A stretch of DNA of 55,099 nt from Actinokineospora spheciospongiae (GCF_000564855.1 NZ_AYXG01000104.1:1-55099); one strand, 5' to 3'; shown: positions 1 to 8,862, counted from the stretch's first letter. Made by a program: numbers and translations. Notes: a model not told the origin generated them from the letters alone.

Positions 1-91
1 CATAGGGGCCCCGGCCAAACACATCCACCCAGCCGGGCACACCCACCAAACCCCGGGCTCTAAACAGAGCACACCCACGACAAGCCCACCA
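1..91. other. Intergenic left edge
   Basis: No gene can be supported here. It lies just downstream of the ABC exporter stop codon. Bases 28-54, read in reverse complement, closely resemble bases 2104-2131 on the other side of the exporter gene (see findings). Confidence 0.5.
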
Positions 92-1978
92 TCAGCGGAC
101 CTCGACCGCCCCCTCCTCGTCGGCGAACTGCGTCCGGTACAGCTCCTCGTACCGCCCACCCCGGCGCAGCAGCTCCTCGTGCGTACCCCGCTCAACCACC
201 CGACCCGCCTCCACGACCAGGATCTGGTCAGCGGCGCGGATCGTCGACAGCCGGTGCGCGATGACCAGCGCCGTCCGCCCGTCGAGCGCCTCGGCCAACG
301 CCTCCTGCACCGCGGCCTCCGACGTCGAGTCCAGGTGCGCGGTGGCCTCGTCCAGGATGACCACCCGCTGCCGGGCCAGCAGCAGCCGGGCGATGGTCAA
401 CCGCTGCCGCTCACCGCCGGAAAGCCGGTAGCCGCGCTCGCCGACGACCGTGTCCAGCGAATCGGGCAGGCTGGCGACCAGGTCGGCCAGGCGGGAGCGG
501 CGCAGGGCGTCCCACAGCTCGTCCTCGCCCGCCTCCGGGCGGGCCAGCAGCAGGTTGGCCCGAATGGTGTCGTGGAACAGGTGGCCGTCCTGGGTGACCA
601 TGCCGAGGGTGGCGCGCACCGAGTCGGCGGTCAGGTCGCGCACGTCGACCCCGGAGAGCCGGACCGCGCCGGAGTCGACGTCGTAGAGCCGGGGGGCGAG
701 CTGGGCGATGGTCGACTTGCCCGCCCCGGACGTCCCGACCAGGGCGACGGTCTGGCCCGCCTCGGCGCGGAAGGACACCCCGTGCAGGACCTCCACCCCG
801 GCCCGGGTGTCGATCGCGGCGACCTCCTCCAGCGACGCCAGCGACACCTTGTCCGCCGACGGGTAGGCGAAGCGCACGTCCTCGAACTCCACCGACACCG
901 GGCCGTCGGGCACCGGGCGGGCGCCGGGCTTGTCGGAGATCAGCGGCGGCAGGTCCAGGACCTCGAAGACCCGCTCGAAGCTGACCAGCGCGCTCATCAC
1001 CTCGACGCGGGCCCCGGCGAGCGCGGTCAGCGGCGAGTACAGCCGGGTCAGCAGCAGCGCCAGCGACACGATCGACCCGGCGTCGAGCGAGCCCGTCACC
1101 GCCAGGTGGCCGCCGAGCCCGTAGACCAGGGCCAGGGCGAGTGCGGAGACCAGGGTCAGCGCGGTGACGAACACCGACTGCACCATCGCCGAGCGCACCC
1201 CGATGTCGCGCACCCGCCGGGCCCGCCCGGCGAACTCCCGCGACTCGTCCGCGGGCCTGCCGAACAGCTTGACCAGGGTCGCGCCGGGCGCGGAGAACCG
1301 CTCGGTCATCTGGGTCAGCATCGCCGCGTCCAGCGCCGCGGCCTCCCGGCGCAGGTCGGCGACCCGGCGGCCGATGCGGCGGGCGGGGATGACGAACACC
1401 GGCAGCAGCACCAGCGCCAGCAGCGTGATCTGCCAGGAGATGCCCAGCATCACGACCAGGGTCAGGGCCAGCGTGACCACGTTGGTGACCACCCCGGACA
1501 GGGTGTCGCTGAACGCCCGCTGCGCGCCGAGGACGTCGTTGTTGAGCCTGCTGACCAGGGCACCGGTGCGGGTCCGGGTGAAGAACGCGATCGGCATCCG
1601 CTGCACGTGGTCGAACACCCGCGACCGCAGGTCGAGGATCAGCCCCTCCCCGATGCCCGCCGACAACCACCGCGACACCAGGCCCAGCCCGGCCTCGGCG
1701 AGCGCGGCCCCGGCGATGAGCAGCGCCAGGACGACGACGACGCCGTCCGGGTCGCCCGCGACGATCGCGTTGACCACCCGGCCCGCCAGCACCGGGGACA
1801 GCACCGCCAGACCGGCGAGGACCACCCCGAGGACCAGGAAGGCGAGCAGGCGTTTGCGGCGGGGTTTGGCTATCTCCAGGATGCGTTTGGCGGTGACCCT
1901 GGTGGGCATCTTGCCCGCGGGGCCGCCGGTGCGGGCAGCGCTGTAGAGGGCGCTCCAGGCTGTCATCTCCATGCTCAT
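92..1978 (-). CDS. ABC transporter half-exporter, fused permease and ATPase (ABCB/MsbA type)
   Basis: This is a 628-residue protein with an N-terminal six-helix transmembrane domain (about residues 40-330) and a C-terminal nucleotide-binding domain. The latter shows Walker A GTSGAGKST, the signature LSGGERQRL and Walker B VVILDEAT followed by the switch region AHRLST. The size and order match homo- or heterodimeric exporters of lipids or drugs at the cytoplasmic membrane; the substrate cannot be read from sequence. The ATG at 1978 is chosen because GGAGG lies six bases upstream. Other in-frame ATGs follow immediately (1972, 1966). It stands alone with a 354-bp upstream gap, so it is probably monocistronic. 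The ABC-exporter assignment is very secure; the physiological role is unknown. Confidence 0.95.
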   Translation of the reverse strand: MSMEMTAWSALYSAARTGGPAGKMPTRVTAKRILEIAKPRRKRLLAFLVLGVVLAGLAVLSPVLAGRVVNAIVAGDPDGVVVVLALLIAGAALAEAGLGLVSRWLSAGIGEGLILDLRSRVFDHVQRMPIAFFTRTRTGALVSRLNNDVLGAQRAFSDTLSGVVTNVVTLALTLVVMLGISWQITLLALVLLPVFVIPARRIGRRVADLRREAAALDAAMLTQMTERFSAPGATLVKLFGRPADESREFAGRARRVRDIGVRSAMVQSVFVTALTLVSALALALVYGLGGHLAVTGSLDAGSIVSLALLLTRLYSPLTALAGARVEVMSALVSFERVFEVLDLPPLISDKPGARPVPDGPVSVEFEDVRFAYPSADKVSLASLEEVAAIDTRAGVEVLHGVSFRAEAGQTVALVGTSGAGKSTIAQLAPRLYDVDSGAVRLSGVDVRDLTADSVRATLGMVTQDGHLFHDTIRANLLLARPEAGEDELWDALRRSRLADLVASLPDSLDTVVGERGYRLSGGERQRLTIARLLLARQRVVILDEATAHLDSTSEAAVQEALAEALDGRTALVIAHRLSTIRAADQILVVEAGRVVERGTHEELLRRGGRYEELYRTQFADEEGAVEVR

Positions 1979-2332
1979 GGGGGTCCTCCATCGTCGAACA
2001 GGTGATCAGCCTGAGGATAGGACCTCCACTTTGCTCGAGGTCAACCGCGATGCGGGCGGCGGGGTCCCCGCGGGTGGGTTCGCCTGGCGCGCTTTTCAGG
2101 CGCGGGGTTTTGGTGGGTGTGCTCGGCCGGGCTGCCCGTGCGCTTCGGCTCAAGCCCCGGGTTTTGCGGGTGGTGCCAGGCTGGGGCATGACCGGGCCGG
2201 CGGTTTCGGGGTGGCTGGTGGCTGCGCTGGTGGGGTTCCGGCCTGCGCCGGGCCGGTGGGGTTCGGGGTGGCTGGGGGCTTGTGGTCCGTGAGTGGCCGA
2301 GTGGTCCGGTGGGGACGCCCTAGACTGCGCGC
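1979..2332. other. Intergenic region between divergent ABC exporter and EI24 gene
   Basis: This 353-bp gap holds no convincing gene. It contains an inverted repeat GACCTC-N10-GAGGTC at 2021-2042, upstream of the exporter start, that could be an operator. It also has a T/G-rich strand (2100-2290) and, at its right end, a -10 hexamer directly before the EI24 start. Confidence 0.5.
2321..2326 (+). promoter_or_regulatory. -10 hexamer of a probable leaderless promoter for the EI24 gene
   Basis: TAGACT at 2321-2326 is followed by only six bases before the GTG at 2333. A TANNNT box 6-8 bases before a start codon is the usual signature of leaderless transcription in actinobacteria. No ribosome-binding sequence lies before this GTG. 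Confidence 0.6.
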
Positions 2333-3094
2333 GTGATCAGGATTGTGCGGGACTTTGGGACGGGGATCGGGCTGCTGGGGCGGGGGTTCCGGTTGGTGCT
2401 CGGCAACGGCGGGCTGCTGGTGCGCGGGGCGTTGCCCGCGTTGGTGACCAGCGTGGTCCTCTTCGCCGCCCTGGTCGGGCTGGCGCTGGGCATCGGTGAC
2501 CTCGTCACCTGGGCCACGCCGTTCGCCGATGAGTGGGGCGAGGCGTGGCGCGGGGTGTTCCGCACCGCGCTGGGGGCCGGGGTGGTGATCGGGGCGGTGG
2601 CGCTGATGATGGTGCTGTTCTCGGCGCTCACGCTGATCATCGGCGGACCGTTCTACGAGAGCATCGCCGAGGAGGTCGAGGACCGGGAACTGGGTGGGGT
2701 GCCGCAGGCGCAGCGGATCGGGTGGGGTCGCTCGGCGTGGATCGGGTTGCGCGACGGGCTGCGGTTGGCCGGGTTGGCGATCCTGTTCGCCGTGGCGTTG
2801 TTCGCCGCCGGGTTCATCCCGGTGGTGGGGCAGACCGTGGTGCCGGTGGTGGCGGTGTTCGTCGGGGCGTGGTTGTTGGCGGTCGAGATGACGGCCATCC
2901 CGTTCGTGCGGCGGGGGCGGAGCCTGCGGGAGCGGCGGCGGGCGCTGGGGCGCAGGCGGGCGATGGCGCTGGGGTTCGCCGTGCCCGTCTACCTGCTGTG
3001 CCTGGTGCCGCTGCTGGCGCTGGTGGTCTTCCCGGCGGCGATGGCGGGCGGGACCCTGTTGGCCGCCAGGCTCACCGACGGTCAGGACTTGTAG
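2333..3094 (+). CDS. EI24 domain (CysZ-like) integral membrane protein
   Basis: This is a 253-residue polytopic membrane protein. Hydrophobic segments lie at about residues 30-55, 80-105, 145-185 and 215-240, with the conserved-looking stretch LIIGGPFYESIAEEVE between them, as in the EI24/CysZ family. CysZ proteins move sulfate in Gram-negative bacteria; the role in actinobacteria is unproven. The start is a GTG with a -10 box six bases upstream and no Shine-Dalgarno sequence, so the mRNA is probably leaderless. Its 3' end overlaps the convergent methyltransferase gene by 13 bp. Family confidence is high, function confidence low. Confidence 0.88.
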   Translation: MIRIVRDFGTGIGLLGRGFRLVLGNGGLLVRGALPALVTSVVLFAALVGLALGIGDLVTWATPFADEWGEAWRGVFRTALGAGVVIGAVALMMVLFSALTLIIGGPFYESIAEEVEDRELGGVPQAQRIGWGRSAWIGLRDGLRLAGLAILFAVALFAAGFIPVVGQTVVPVVAVFVGAWLLAVEMTAIPFVRRGRSLRERRRALGRRRAMALGFAVPVYLLCLVPLLALVVFPAAMAGGTLLAARLTDGQDL

Positions 3095-3906
3095 GCGACG
3101 ACCCCGACGACGGTGTGGTTCATCGGGGCCAGCGGGGAGAACCTGGGGCCGTCGGGCCACCAGTCGTGCAGGGGGACCAGGCCGGGGGGGACTCGGGTCA
3201 GGCCCGCCAGGAACCCGTCGATCTGGTCGCGGCCCCGGTGGGCGGTGGCCAGGGGGGTGTCGCGCAGTTCGCGGTCGAGGCGGTGGGCCAGCGCGCTGGG
3301 CTCGCCGCCGTCCTCGGGGTCGAAGTGGTGGGTGAGGACCAGGTAGGAGCCGGTGGGCAGCGCGTCCAGCCAGCCGCGCACCACGCCGAGGGCGGTGGCG
3401 TCGTCGGTGATGTGGTGGACGACGTCGCACATCATCAGGGCCACCGGGCGGGTCAGGTCCAGGTGGCGGGTGAGCACCGGGCTGGCCAGGGCGGCGGCCG
3501 GGTCGGTCAGGTCGGCCTCGGCGACGTGGGTGAGTTCGTTCTCCTCCAGCAGCGCCCGGCCGTGGGCCAGCACGATCGGGTCGTTGTCCACGTAGAACAC
3601 CTTCGCCTCGGCGTTGGTGCGCTGCACGATCTGGTGGGTGTTGTCCGCCGTCGGCAGGCCCGCGCCCAGGTCGAGGAACTGGTCGACCCGGCGCTGCACG
3701 GTCAGCATCCGCAGGACCCGGCCGACCCACTCGCGGTGCTCGCGGGCGACCGCGCGGGCCTCGGGGGCGATCCGCAGCAGCCGTTCGACCAGGTTGCGGT
3801 CGGCGGTGTAGTTGTCCCGGCCGCCGAGGAGGGCGTTGGAGAGCCGGGCCTGGTTGGGCGCCTCCAGGTCGAGCCGTGCGCGCATCTGCACGTGCTCGAC
3901 GCTCAT
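3082..3906 (-). CDS. S-adenosyl methyltransferase family protein (DUF574/PF04672)
   Basis: This 274-residue protein is of the SAM-dependent methyltransferase family that is expanded in Streptomyces and relatives. It has the typical N-terminal region with NALLGGRDNYTADR, then the SAM-binding motif FLDLGAGLPT (about residues 76-85), the acidic loop VDNDPIV, and the motif MMCDVVHHI. The ATG at 3906 (MSVEH) is chosen over an in-frame start 46 codons further upstream because the family begins near here and the extension is low-complexity. No substrate is known for the family. It converges on, and overlaps, the EI24 gene by 13 bp. Confidence 0.92.
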   Translation of the reverse strand: MSVEHVQMRARLDLEAPNQARLSNALLGGRDNYTADRNLVERLLRIAPEARAVAREHREWVGRVLRMLTVQRRVDQFLDLGAGLPTADNTHQIVQRTNAEAKVFYVDNDPIVLAHGRALLEENELTHVAEADLTDPAAALASPVLTRHLDLTRPVALMMCDVVHHITDDATALGVVRGWLDALPTGSYLVLTHHFDPEDGGEPSALAHRLDRELRDTPLATAHRGRDQIDGFLAGLTRVPPGLVPLHDWWPDGPRFSPLAPMNHTVVGVVAYKS

Positions 3907-4087
3907 GGGCGCTCCAAAGACTGGGTGACAACGGTTCGTGCTCACCGTAGTACAGACGGTCGCCTGTGTTCCATCATCAGCCGTACGGCGCACCCGTTCA
4001 GGGCAGCGATACCCACCGGTTTGCGGCTTGTCACGCTCCGCCACCGGACCGTTCGGTCGCCGGGTTCGACCGTCCCGGGGACGTGAC

Positions 4088-5002
4088 TCAGGGCAACAGG
4101 GACCGGGCCGCGCCCAACTCCGCGAGGGTCGGGGGGTTGGCGCCCGCGCGGGAGCAGGTGATCGCCGCGACCGCGTTGGCGAAGTCGACCGCGTTCTCCA
4201 GTGACCGCCCGGTCACCGACGCGATGGCGGTGTGGTTGCCCGAGAGCAGGCCCGCCCGCGACAGCCAGTGCAGCAGCCCCGCCGTGAACGCGTCGCCCGC
4301 GCCCACCGTGTCGACCACCGTCGTCGGGGGGCCGGGGCGGGTGGTGGCGTGGTTGCCGGTGACGGCGTGGGCGCCGTCCGCGCCCAGGGTGACCACGACC
4401 AGGGACGGTCCCAGGGCCAGCCAGCGCACCGCCCGCTCGACCGGGTCCTCGCCGGGGTAGAGCCAGCCCAGGTCCTCCTCGCTGACCTTGACCACGTCGG
4501 ACAGCGCCACCTGCCGCTCCACCCTGGGCCGCTCCTCGGCGGGGGTGCCGGACAGCGACGGGCGGACGTTCGGGTCGTAGGACACCGTGCGCTCGGTGCG
4601 CATGGCGGCTTCGACGACCCGCGCCCCCGGCTCCAGCAGGGTGGCCAGGGAACCCGTGTGCAGGCACTCCGCGCCGTCCAGCGGGGGCAGGGCGGTGATG
4701 TCCCAGGTGATGCGGAAGTCGTAGCGGGCCACCCCGGCGGCGTCCGTGGCGGCGAAGGCGACGCTGGTGTCGGAGGTGGGGGCGGGCAGGGGGCGGACGT
4801 CGACCCCGGCGTCGGTGAGGTGGGTGCGGACCAGGGTGCCGAACAGGTCGTCGCCCAGGCGGGTGCCCAGGACCGACGCGGTGCCCAGGCGGGTGAGGCC
4901 CAGGGCGACGTTGGCGGGGCTGCCGCCGGGGTGGGCGGTGAACGTGCGGCCGTCGGCGGCGGCGATGAGGTCGGCCAGGGCCTCGCCCACAACGGTGATC
5001 AT
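4088..5002 (-). CDS. PfkB/ribokinase-family carbohydrate kinase (fructokinase-like)
   Basis: This is a 304-residue sugar kinase that transfers ATP phosphate to a sugar hydroxyl. Visible motifs are the N-terminal signature GGSPANVALGL (about residues 28-38) and the C-terminal catalytic/anion-hole motif DTVGAGDAFTAG, in which the Asp of GAGD is the catalytic base. The ATG at 5002 opens directly into the first beta strand (MITVVGEAL); an upstream in-frame extension of 101 residues is Pro/Arg-rich and rejected. It is a solitary gene, with 181 bp before the methyltransferase and 404 bp behind it. Fructose, 2-keto-3-deoxygluconate or another sugar could be the substrate. Confidence 0.92.
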   Translation of the reverse strand: MITVVGEALADLIAAADGRTFTAHPGGSPANVALGLTRLGTASVLGTRLGDDLFGTLVRTHLTDAGVDVRPLPAPTSDTSVAFAATDAAGVARYDFRITWDITALPPLDGAECLHTGSLATLLEPGARVVEAAMRTERTVSYDPNVRPSLSGTPAEERPRVERQVALSDVVKVSEEDLGWLYPGEDPVERAVRWLALGPSLVVVTLGADGAHAVTGNHATTRPGPPTTVVDTVGAGDAFTAGLLHWLSRAGLLSGNHTAIASVTGRSLENAVDFANAVAAITCSRAGANPPTLAELGAARSLLP

Positions 5003-5406
5003 CGACTGCTCCCGGCGGCGGTGTCGGAACTGGTGCGGGGCCAGCCTGCCACAGCTCGGGCGGGGTGCGGCGCGGCTGCGCGGCGGGCGGCGGCCCGGTG
5101 CCCGCAACCGCGCCCGGGGCGGTCGGGGCGCGTGCCCGGGAAGTGCCCGGAGGGAACAGGCCCCGGGTGGCCCGGGGCGATTTCGCCGAATCCGCCCGCG
5201 AGTGCCCAGGACAACCCTGAGCTGCGAACACCCGGAATGGGAATGGCGGACACGGCCGCGGGATGTGTGCCCGATCGGGGCGCGGTTGCCCATTCCCGGT
5301 GGCACGGACAGCGCGTTCCCGCTCGGAACCCCGGCGATCGGTGACCGAGTGGGGAGAACTCAGCCCGCGCGGGTCCACCGGGCCCGGCCCGGCCCCGCCG
5401 CGGGCC
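5003..5406. other. Intergenic region between two minus-strand genes
   Basis: A 404-bp GC-rich gap without a credible gene: all open frames here are Pro/Arg/Gly-rich with no domain. It must contain the end of the PucR-type transcript and the promoter of the sugar kinase. I could not pick a convincing promoter hexamer pair. Confidence 0.4.
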
Positions 5407-6657
5407 TCAGTTGGCGGTGGTGTCGTCGGGCAGGTGCCAGGCGTGCATGGTGATCTCCATGAGGAACCGCTGCTCGGGGTCGTTGAGGCGGTCGCCGAGC
5501 AGTTCCTCGATCTGGTTCATGCGGTAGCGGACGGTCTGCGGGTGCACCGCGAGCCGCGACGCCGTCTCGTTGATGTCGCCTCGGGTGTGCAGCCAGGTCC
5601 GCAGGGTGCTGGCGACCCGCTCGCGCTGCTTGTCGGTGAGGTCGGCGAACGCGGCGCGGATGGGCTGCGCCACGTGCGTGACCAGGGACTCGTCGGCGAA
5701 CATGAGCAGCGTCGAGAGGTTGCGCGAGCACCAGGTGACGGCCACCTCGGGCAGCACGCCGCGGTGCACCAGCGACATCGCCTGCCGGGCCAGCCGCTGC
5801 GAGCGGTGCGCGTCGGCCAGCGGCACGGTGGGGCCGACCGCGGCGCGGCGGCCCTGCAGTTGCCCCTCCAGGTTCGGGAGCTGCGCGCGGGGGGCGGGCA
5901 GCACCAGGCACGGGTCGCCGCTCTCCAGGTCGACCAGGACGTCGCGGCCCAGGGCGGGGACCGGCAGGTGGTGCTGGTCGGTGCGGTACTCCAGGACGAC
6001 GACGGCCACCTCGTCGGGGATCTGCCAGTCGGCGGCGGCGGCCAGCTCCACCAGGGACTGGGTGGGGGCGGGCGGGTCGGACAGGATGAGCTTCATGAGC
6101 TGGCGGCGCCTGCGCTCGTAGGACCCGCTGGCCTGCGCCTGGGCCTCGGTGTACCCGGCGACGGCGACCACGCACAGGTCGTCGACGTAGGCGAAGATCG
6201 CCTCGGCGACGGTGAGCAGCGTGTCGGCCGGGATGCCCAGCTCCTGGCCCGCGACGCTGACGTGCCGCCACACCGCGCGGGCGCCGACCCGGACCGCGGT
6301 CTGCAGCGAGTCCATGGTGCGGCCCTCGAGGAACTCCATCCGGCCCGCGTAGCGGAAGGCGGCCAGCCAGTCGGAGCGGTCGGCGGTGGGGTCGGCGATG
6401 AACTCGAAGCACTGCATGATGGCGGCCTGCACGCTGCCCAGCAGCACCTCGCCGAACTTGCCCTCCACCGGCTGGCGGTAGGCGGGCACGGCCTCCTGGA
6501 TCGCCTCGACGGCGTCCTGGATGAGCGTCCTGGCCAGCGGGCGCACCCGGTCGGCGATGCCCGGCACGACCGACGCCCAGATCGGGACCGCCGTGACGCC
6601 GGGCCCGGGCTTGTCCGATCCGCTGCCGACCGGCCCGCCCCGCTGCGTCACCGCCAT
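5407..6657 (-). CDS. PucR/CdaR-family transcriptional regulator (paralogue 1)
   Basis: This 416-residue regulator has an N-terminal alpha-helical sensory region (IWASVVPGIADR... through AEAIFAYVDDL), a central CdaR-like alpha/beta domain (about 190-320) and a C-terminal PucR helix-turn-helix containing HPQTVRYRMNQIEELLGD. Members usually activate nearby catabolic or secondary-metabolic genes. I prefer the ATG at 6657 (MAVTQ), which has GGAGGG four bases upstream. An ATG at 6708 would lie only about 12 bases after the -10 box. It is clearly homologous to the proteins at 28789-30153 and 30571-31878. It is divergent from the hydrolase at 6913, a possible target. Confidence 0.9.
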   Translation of the reverse strand: MAVTQRGGPVGSGSDKPGPGVTAVPIWASVVPGIADRVRPLARTLIQDAVEAIQEAVPAYRQPVEGKFGEVLLGSVQAAIMQCFEFIADPTADRSDWLAAFRYAGRMEFLEGRTMDSLQTAVRVGARAVWRHVSVAGQELGIPADTLLTVAEAIFAYVDDLCVVAVAGYTEAQAQASGSYERRRRQLMKLILSDPPAPTQSLVELAAAADWQIPDEVAVVVLEYRTDQHHLPVPALGRDVLVDLESGDPCLVLPAPRAQLPNLEGQLQGRRAAVGPTVPLADAHRSQRLARQAMSLVHRGVLPEVAVTWCSRNLSTLLMFADESLVTHVAQPIRAAFADLTDKQRERVASTLRTWLHTRGDINETASRLAVHPQTVRYRMNQIEELLGDRLNDPEQRFLMEITMHAWHLPDDTTAN

Positions 6658-6720
6658 CTCGCCCTCCACCCGCGCGATATCGACACCCCCGCACGACTTC
6701 GTGTCCATTGGTGTCCTCGA

Positions 6721-6749
6721 ACACTAAAGAGGGGTCAAGGGGCTGTCAA
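6721..6749 (-). promoter_or_regulatory. Sigma70-type promoter for PucR paralogue 1
   Basis: On the minus strand, TTGACA (6749-6744), a 17-bp spacer, then TAGTGT (6726-6721). The -35 is a perfect consensus. The predicted start point near 6714 gives a leader of about 57 nt to the ATG at 6657, which carries the better ribosome-binding site. Confidence 0.7.
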
Positions 6750-6850
6750 TCGTCCACGCAGGCCGGTTGCCGCACCGGTGGACGGGTTTGCGTGCCGGTG
6801 GCAAGCCGCGAACGCCCGAACTGTTCATACCTGCACAATTCCGCTCGCCC

Positions 6851-6881
6851 GTGACAATGCGACCCGAAGCCGTTCTATGCT
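6851..6881 (+). promoter_or_regulatory. Possible promoter for the alpha/beta hydrolase
   Basis: GTGACA (6851-6856), a 19-bp spacer and TATGCT (6876-6881), about 31 bp before the ATG at 6913. The -10 is good; the spacing is longer than ideal. Confidence 0.4.
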
Positions 6882-6912
6882 TTGCCGAAAATCATTCGGG
6901 AAAGGTGCTTCG

Positions 6913-7803
6913 ATGGGTATTTCGGCGCGCGAGGCCGTGTTGCACGGCCGCCGGATCGGCTACCTGCACCTGCTCCCGGAGGGCGCCCCGACCGACGACC
7001 CGCTGGTGCTGGTGCACGGGTTGGCGGGAACCAGCGCCACCTGGAAGCCGCTGCTGGCCGAACTGGACCGCCGCGGCCGCACCCGCGAGGTGATCGCGGT
7101 CGACCTGCCCGGGCACGGCCGCTCGCAGCGCCCGCACGGCGACTACTCGATCGCCGGTTACGCCAACGTAGTCCGGGACCTGCTCGTCGGGCTCGGGCAC
7201 CGGCACGTGACCCTGGTCGGGCACTCGCTCGGCGGCGGGGTGGCGCTGCAGTTCTCCTACCAGTTCCCGCAGATGTGCGGCCGGGTCGTGCTGGTCGACA
7301 GCGGCGGGCTGGGCACCGGGGTCAGCCGGGCGATCCGGGCGGCGAACCTGCCGGGCACCGCGGTGGCGCTGCCGCTGATCGCCAACCGGCTGACCGTCGC
7401 CCTGGCGCGGGCGGTCGTGGGACGGCGGGTGGAGGCGCGCGAGCTGGTCGAGCACTTCGGCACGCTGGCCTCGCGGGACGCGCGGACCTCGTTCGTGCGC
7501 ACCGTGCGGGCCTCGGTGGGGCTCGGCGGGCAGCGGGTCTCGGCCACCGAAAAGCTGTACCTGGCCGAGGACCTGCCGTCGCTGGTCATCTGGGGCACCG
7601 AGGACCGGGTGATCCCGGTGGGGCACGGGCGCCGCGCCGCCGACCTGATGCCCGGTTCGCGGCTGGTGGAGCTGGAGGGGGCGGGGCACTTCCCGCACGT
7701 GGCCCAGCCCGCGTGGTTCGCCGACGTGCTGCTGGGGTTCCTGGACGAGACCACCCCCGCCCGGCTGGACGTGGAGGACCTGGCGCACCACGTGGACGCC
7801 TGA
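6913..7803 (+). CDS. Alpha/beta-fold hydrolase
   Basis: This is a 296-residue serine hydrolase of the HHPred-type alpha/beta fold family. It shows the oxyanion motif LVHGLAGTSATW (about residues 30-41), the nucleophile elbow GHSLGGG (Ser about residue 104), an acidic member near WGTEDRVIP and the catalytic His in GAGHFPH. The substrate is probably an ester, lactone or epoxide but is unspecified. The ATG at 6913 is preceded by AAAGG; a much longer in-frame upstream extension is a non-coding artefact. It lies divergent from the PucR-type regulator and convergent with the secreted esterase, from which it is separated by a strong terminator. Confidence 0.9.
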   Translation: MGISAREAVLHGRRIGYLHLLPEGAPTDDPLVLVHGLAGTSATWKPLLAELDRRGRTREVIAVDLPGHGRSQRPHGDYSIAGYANVVRDLLVGLGHRHVTLVGHSLGGGVALQFSYQFPQMCGRVVLVDSGGLGTGVSRAIRAANLPGTAVALPLIANRLTVALARAVVGRRVEARELVEHFGTLASRDARTSFVRTVRASVGLGGQRVSATEKLYLAEDLPSLVIWGTEDRVIPVGHGRRAADLMPGSRLVELEGAGHFPHVAQPAWFADVLLGFLDETTPARLDVEDLAHHVDA

Positions 7804-7806
7804 GCA

Positions 7807-7839
7807 CCGGTGGGGGTGGGCCGTGCCCACCCCCACCGG
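7807..7839. terminator. Bidirectional hairpin terminator
   Basis: A perfect 15-bp stem, CCGGTGGGGGTGGGC paired with its complement around a CGT loop, fills the 39-bp gap between the convergent hydrolase and esterase genes. There is no U tract, as is common in high-GC actinobacteria. Confidence 0.8.
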
Positions 7840-7842
7840 GGG

Positions 7843-8862
7843 CTACAGGCCCAGGTTGGCGGTGAGCCAGGGCCAGGCGGTCCGCAGTTCGCGCTTCCAG
7901 TAGGGCCAGGTGTGCGTGCCCTGGTAGAAGTGCTCGGTCACCGCGATCCCCTGCGACCGCAGCTTCCACACGAACGACTGCGAGGACGCGAAAGACGCCG
8001 GTTCCACCGGGTCGGCCGCGCCGGGGAAGTCCAGGGGGCCGAAGATGCCGTTGCCGCTGGAGACGTAGAGCGCTGTGCCCCGCAGCTTGTCGGTGTGGTC
8101 GTACGGGTTGTTGTCCGACCACCGCTGCCGCTGGAAGATCTCGTCGCCCCACAGGTCCAGCGGGTTGTAGCCCTCCATGGTCACGAGCCCTTGCAGGACC
8201 AGGGGGACCGTGGGCAGCAGCGTGTTGGGGGCGCCGCTGAAGGACGCCGCGGCGACGAACATCCCCGGGTGGCGGAAGGCGTAGGCCATCGCGCCGTAGC
8301 CGCCGACCGACAGGCCCGCCACCACCCGGCGGGTGCCGCTCTTGTAGCCGCGCTCGACGATCTGGCGGACCTCCTCGGTGTGGAAGCGGTCCCAGTCCTG
8401 GCCGTCGCCGCGACCGGAGTTCCACCACTTCGAGTACATGCCCGCCTTGCCGTCCGAGGGCTGCACGACGATCAGGTCCAGGGGCGCGGCGAGGGCGGCG
8501 ATGTCGCTGTAGGCCGACCAGGACCGGAAGTCGGCGTTCTCGCAGCAGCCGTGCAGCAGCCACAGGGCGGGCCAGGTGCGGGTGGCACCGTCCCAACCGG
8601 AGGGCAGCAGCAGCCGGACCCAGCCGTCGCCGCGCAGGGCGGGCGAGGCGATGCGCAGGTCGAGCGTGCGCTCGTCGACCCGGACCTCCTCGACGACCCG
8701 GGCGCCGTCGTCGGCGGTGACCGCCGCCGCGGCGGCTTGCGGTGCGGGCAGGGTGAGGGGGACGGCGACGGCCGTCGAGGCGAGCAGGGCGAGGGCGAGC
8801 AGCCATCGCGTGCGGCGGTGTGCCAAGGGGTTCTCCGGCGGAAGGGGTTGTGCGGGGTTCAT
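7843..8862 (-). CDS. Secreted esterase / acyltransferase of the antigen 85-esterase D fold
   Basis: This 339-residue protein has a signal peptide (RTRWLLALALLASTAVAV, then an Ala-rich cleavage region near residue 45), so it acts outside the membrane. The alpha/beta hydrolase core matches the PF00756 group (esterase D, antigen 85 mycolyltransferases). It has LLHGCCENADFRSW and the nucleophile elbow GLSVGGYGAM, with a probable catalytic His in GTHTWPYW. In mycobacteria, relatives transfer mycoloyl groups to trehalose and arabinan. Its ATG overlaps the PKS stop codon (ATGA), so it is translationally coupled to the PKS and very likely acts on the PKS product, either as a hydrolase or as an extracellular acyltransferase. 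The enzyme class is secure; transferase versus hydrolase is inference. Confidence 0.88.
   Translation of the reverse strand: MNPAQPLPPENPLAHRRTRWLLALALLASTAVAVPLTLPAPQAAAAAVTADDGARVVEEVRVDERTLDLRIASPALRGDGWVRLLLPSGWDGATRTWPALWLLHGCCENADFRSWSAYSDIAALAAPLDLIVVQPSDGKAGMYSKWWNSGRGDGQDWDRFHTEEVRQIVERGYKSGTRRVVAGLSVGGYGAMAYAFRHPGMFVAAASFSGAPNTLLPTVPLVLQGLVTMEGYNPLDLWGDEIFQRQRWSDNNPYDHTDKLRGTALYVSSGNGIFGPLDFPGAADPVEPASFASSQSFVWKLRSQGIAVTEHFYQGTHTWPYWKRELRTAWPWLTANLGL

Noticed and set aside
1971-2336. Plus-strand small frames upstream of the EI24 gene
   Set aside because: Gly/Arg/Trp-rich translation with no domain or ribosome-binding site, in an intergenic region containing promoters.
5263-6912. 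In-frame N-terminal extension of the hydrolase by about 550 residues
   Set aside because: The extension is Gly/Arg/Gln-rich, antisense to the PucR-type gene, and has no domain. The hydrolase motifs begin just after the ATG at 6913 with a ribosome-binding site and promoter.
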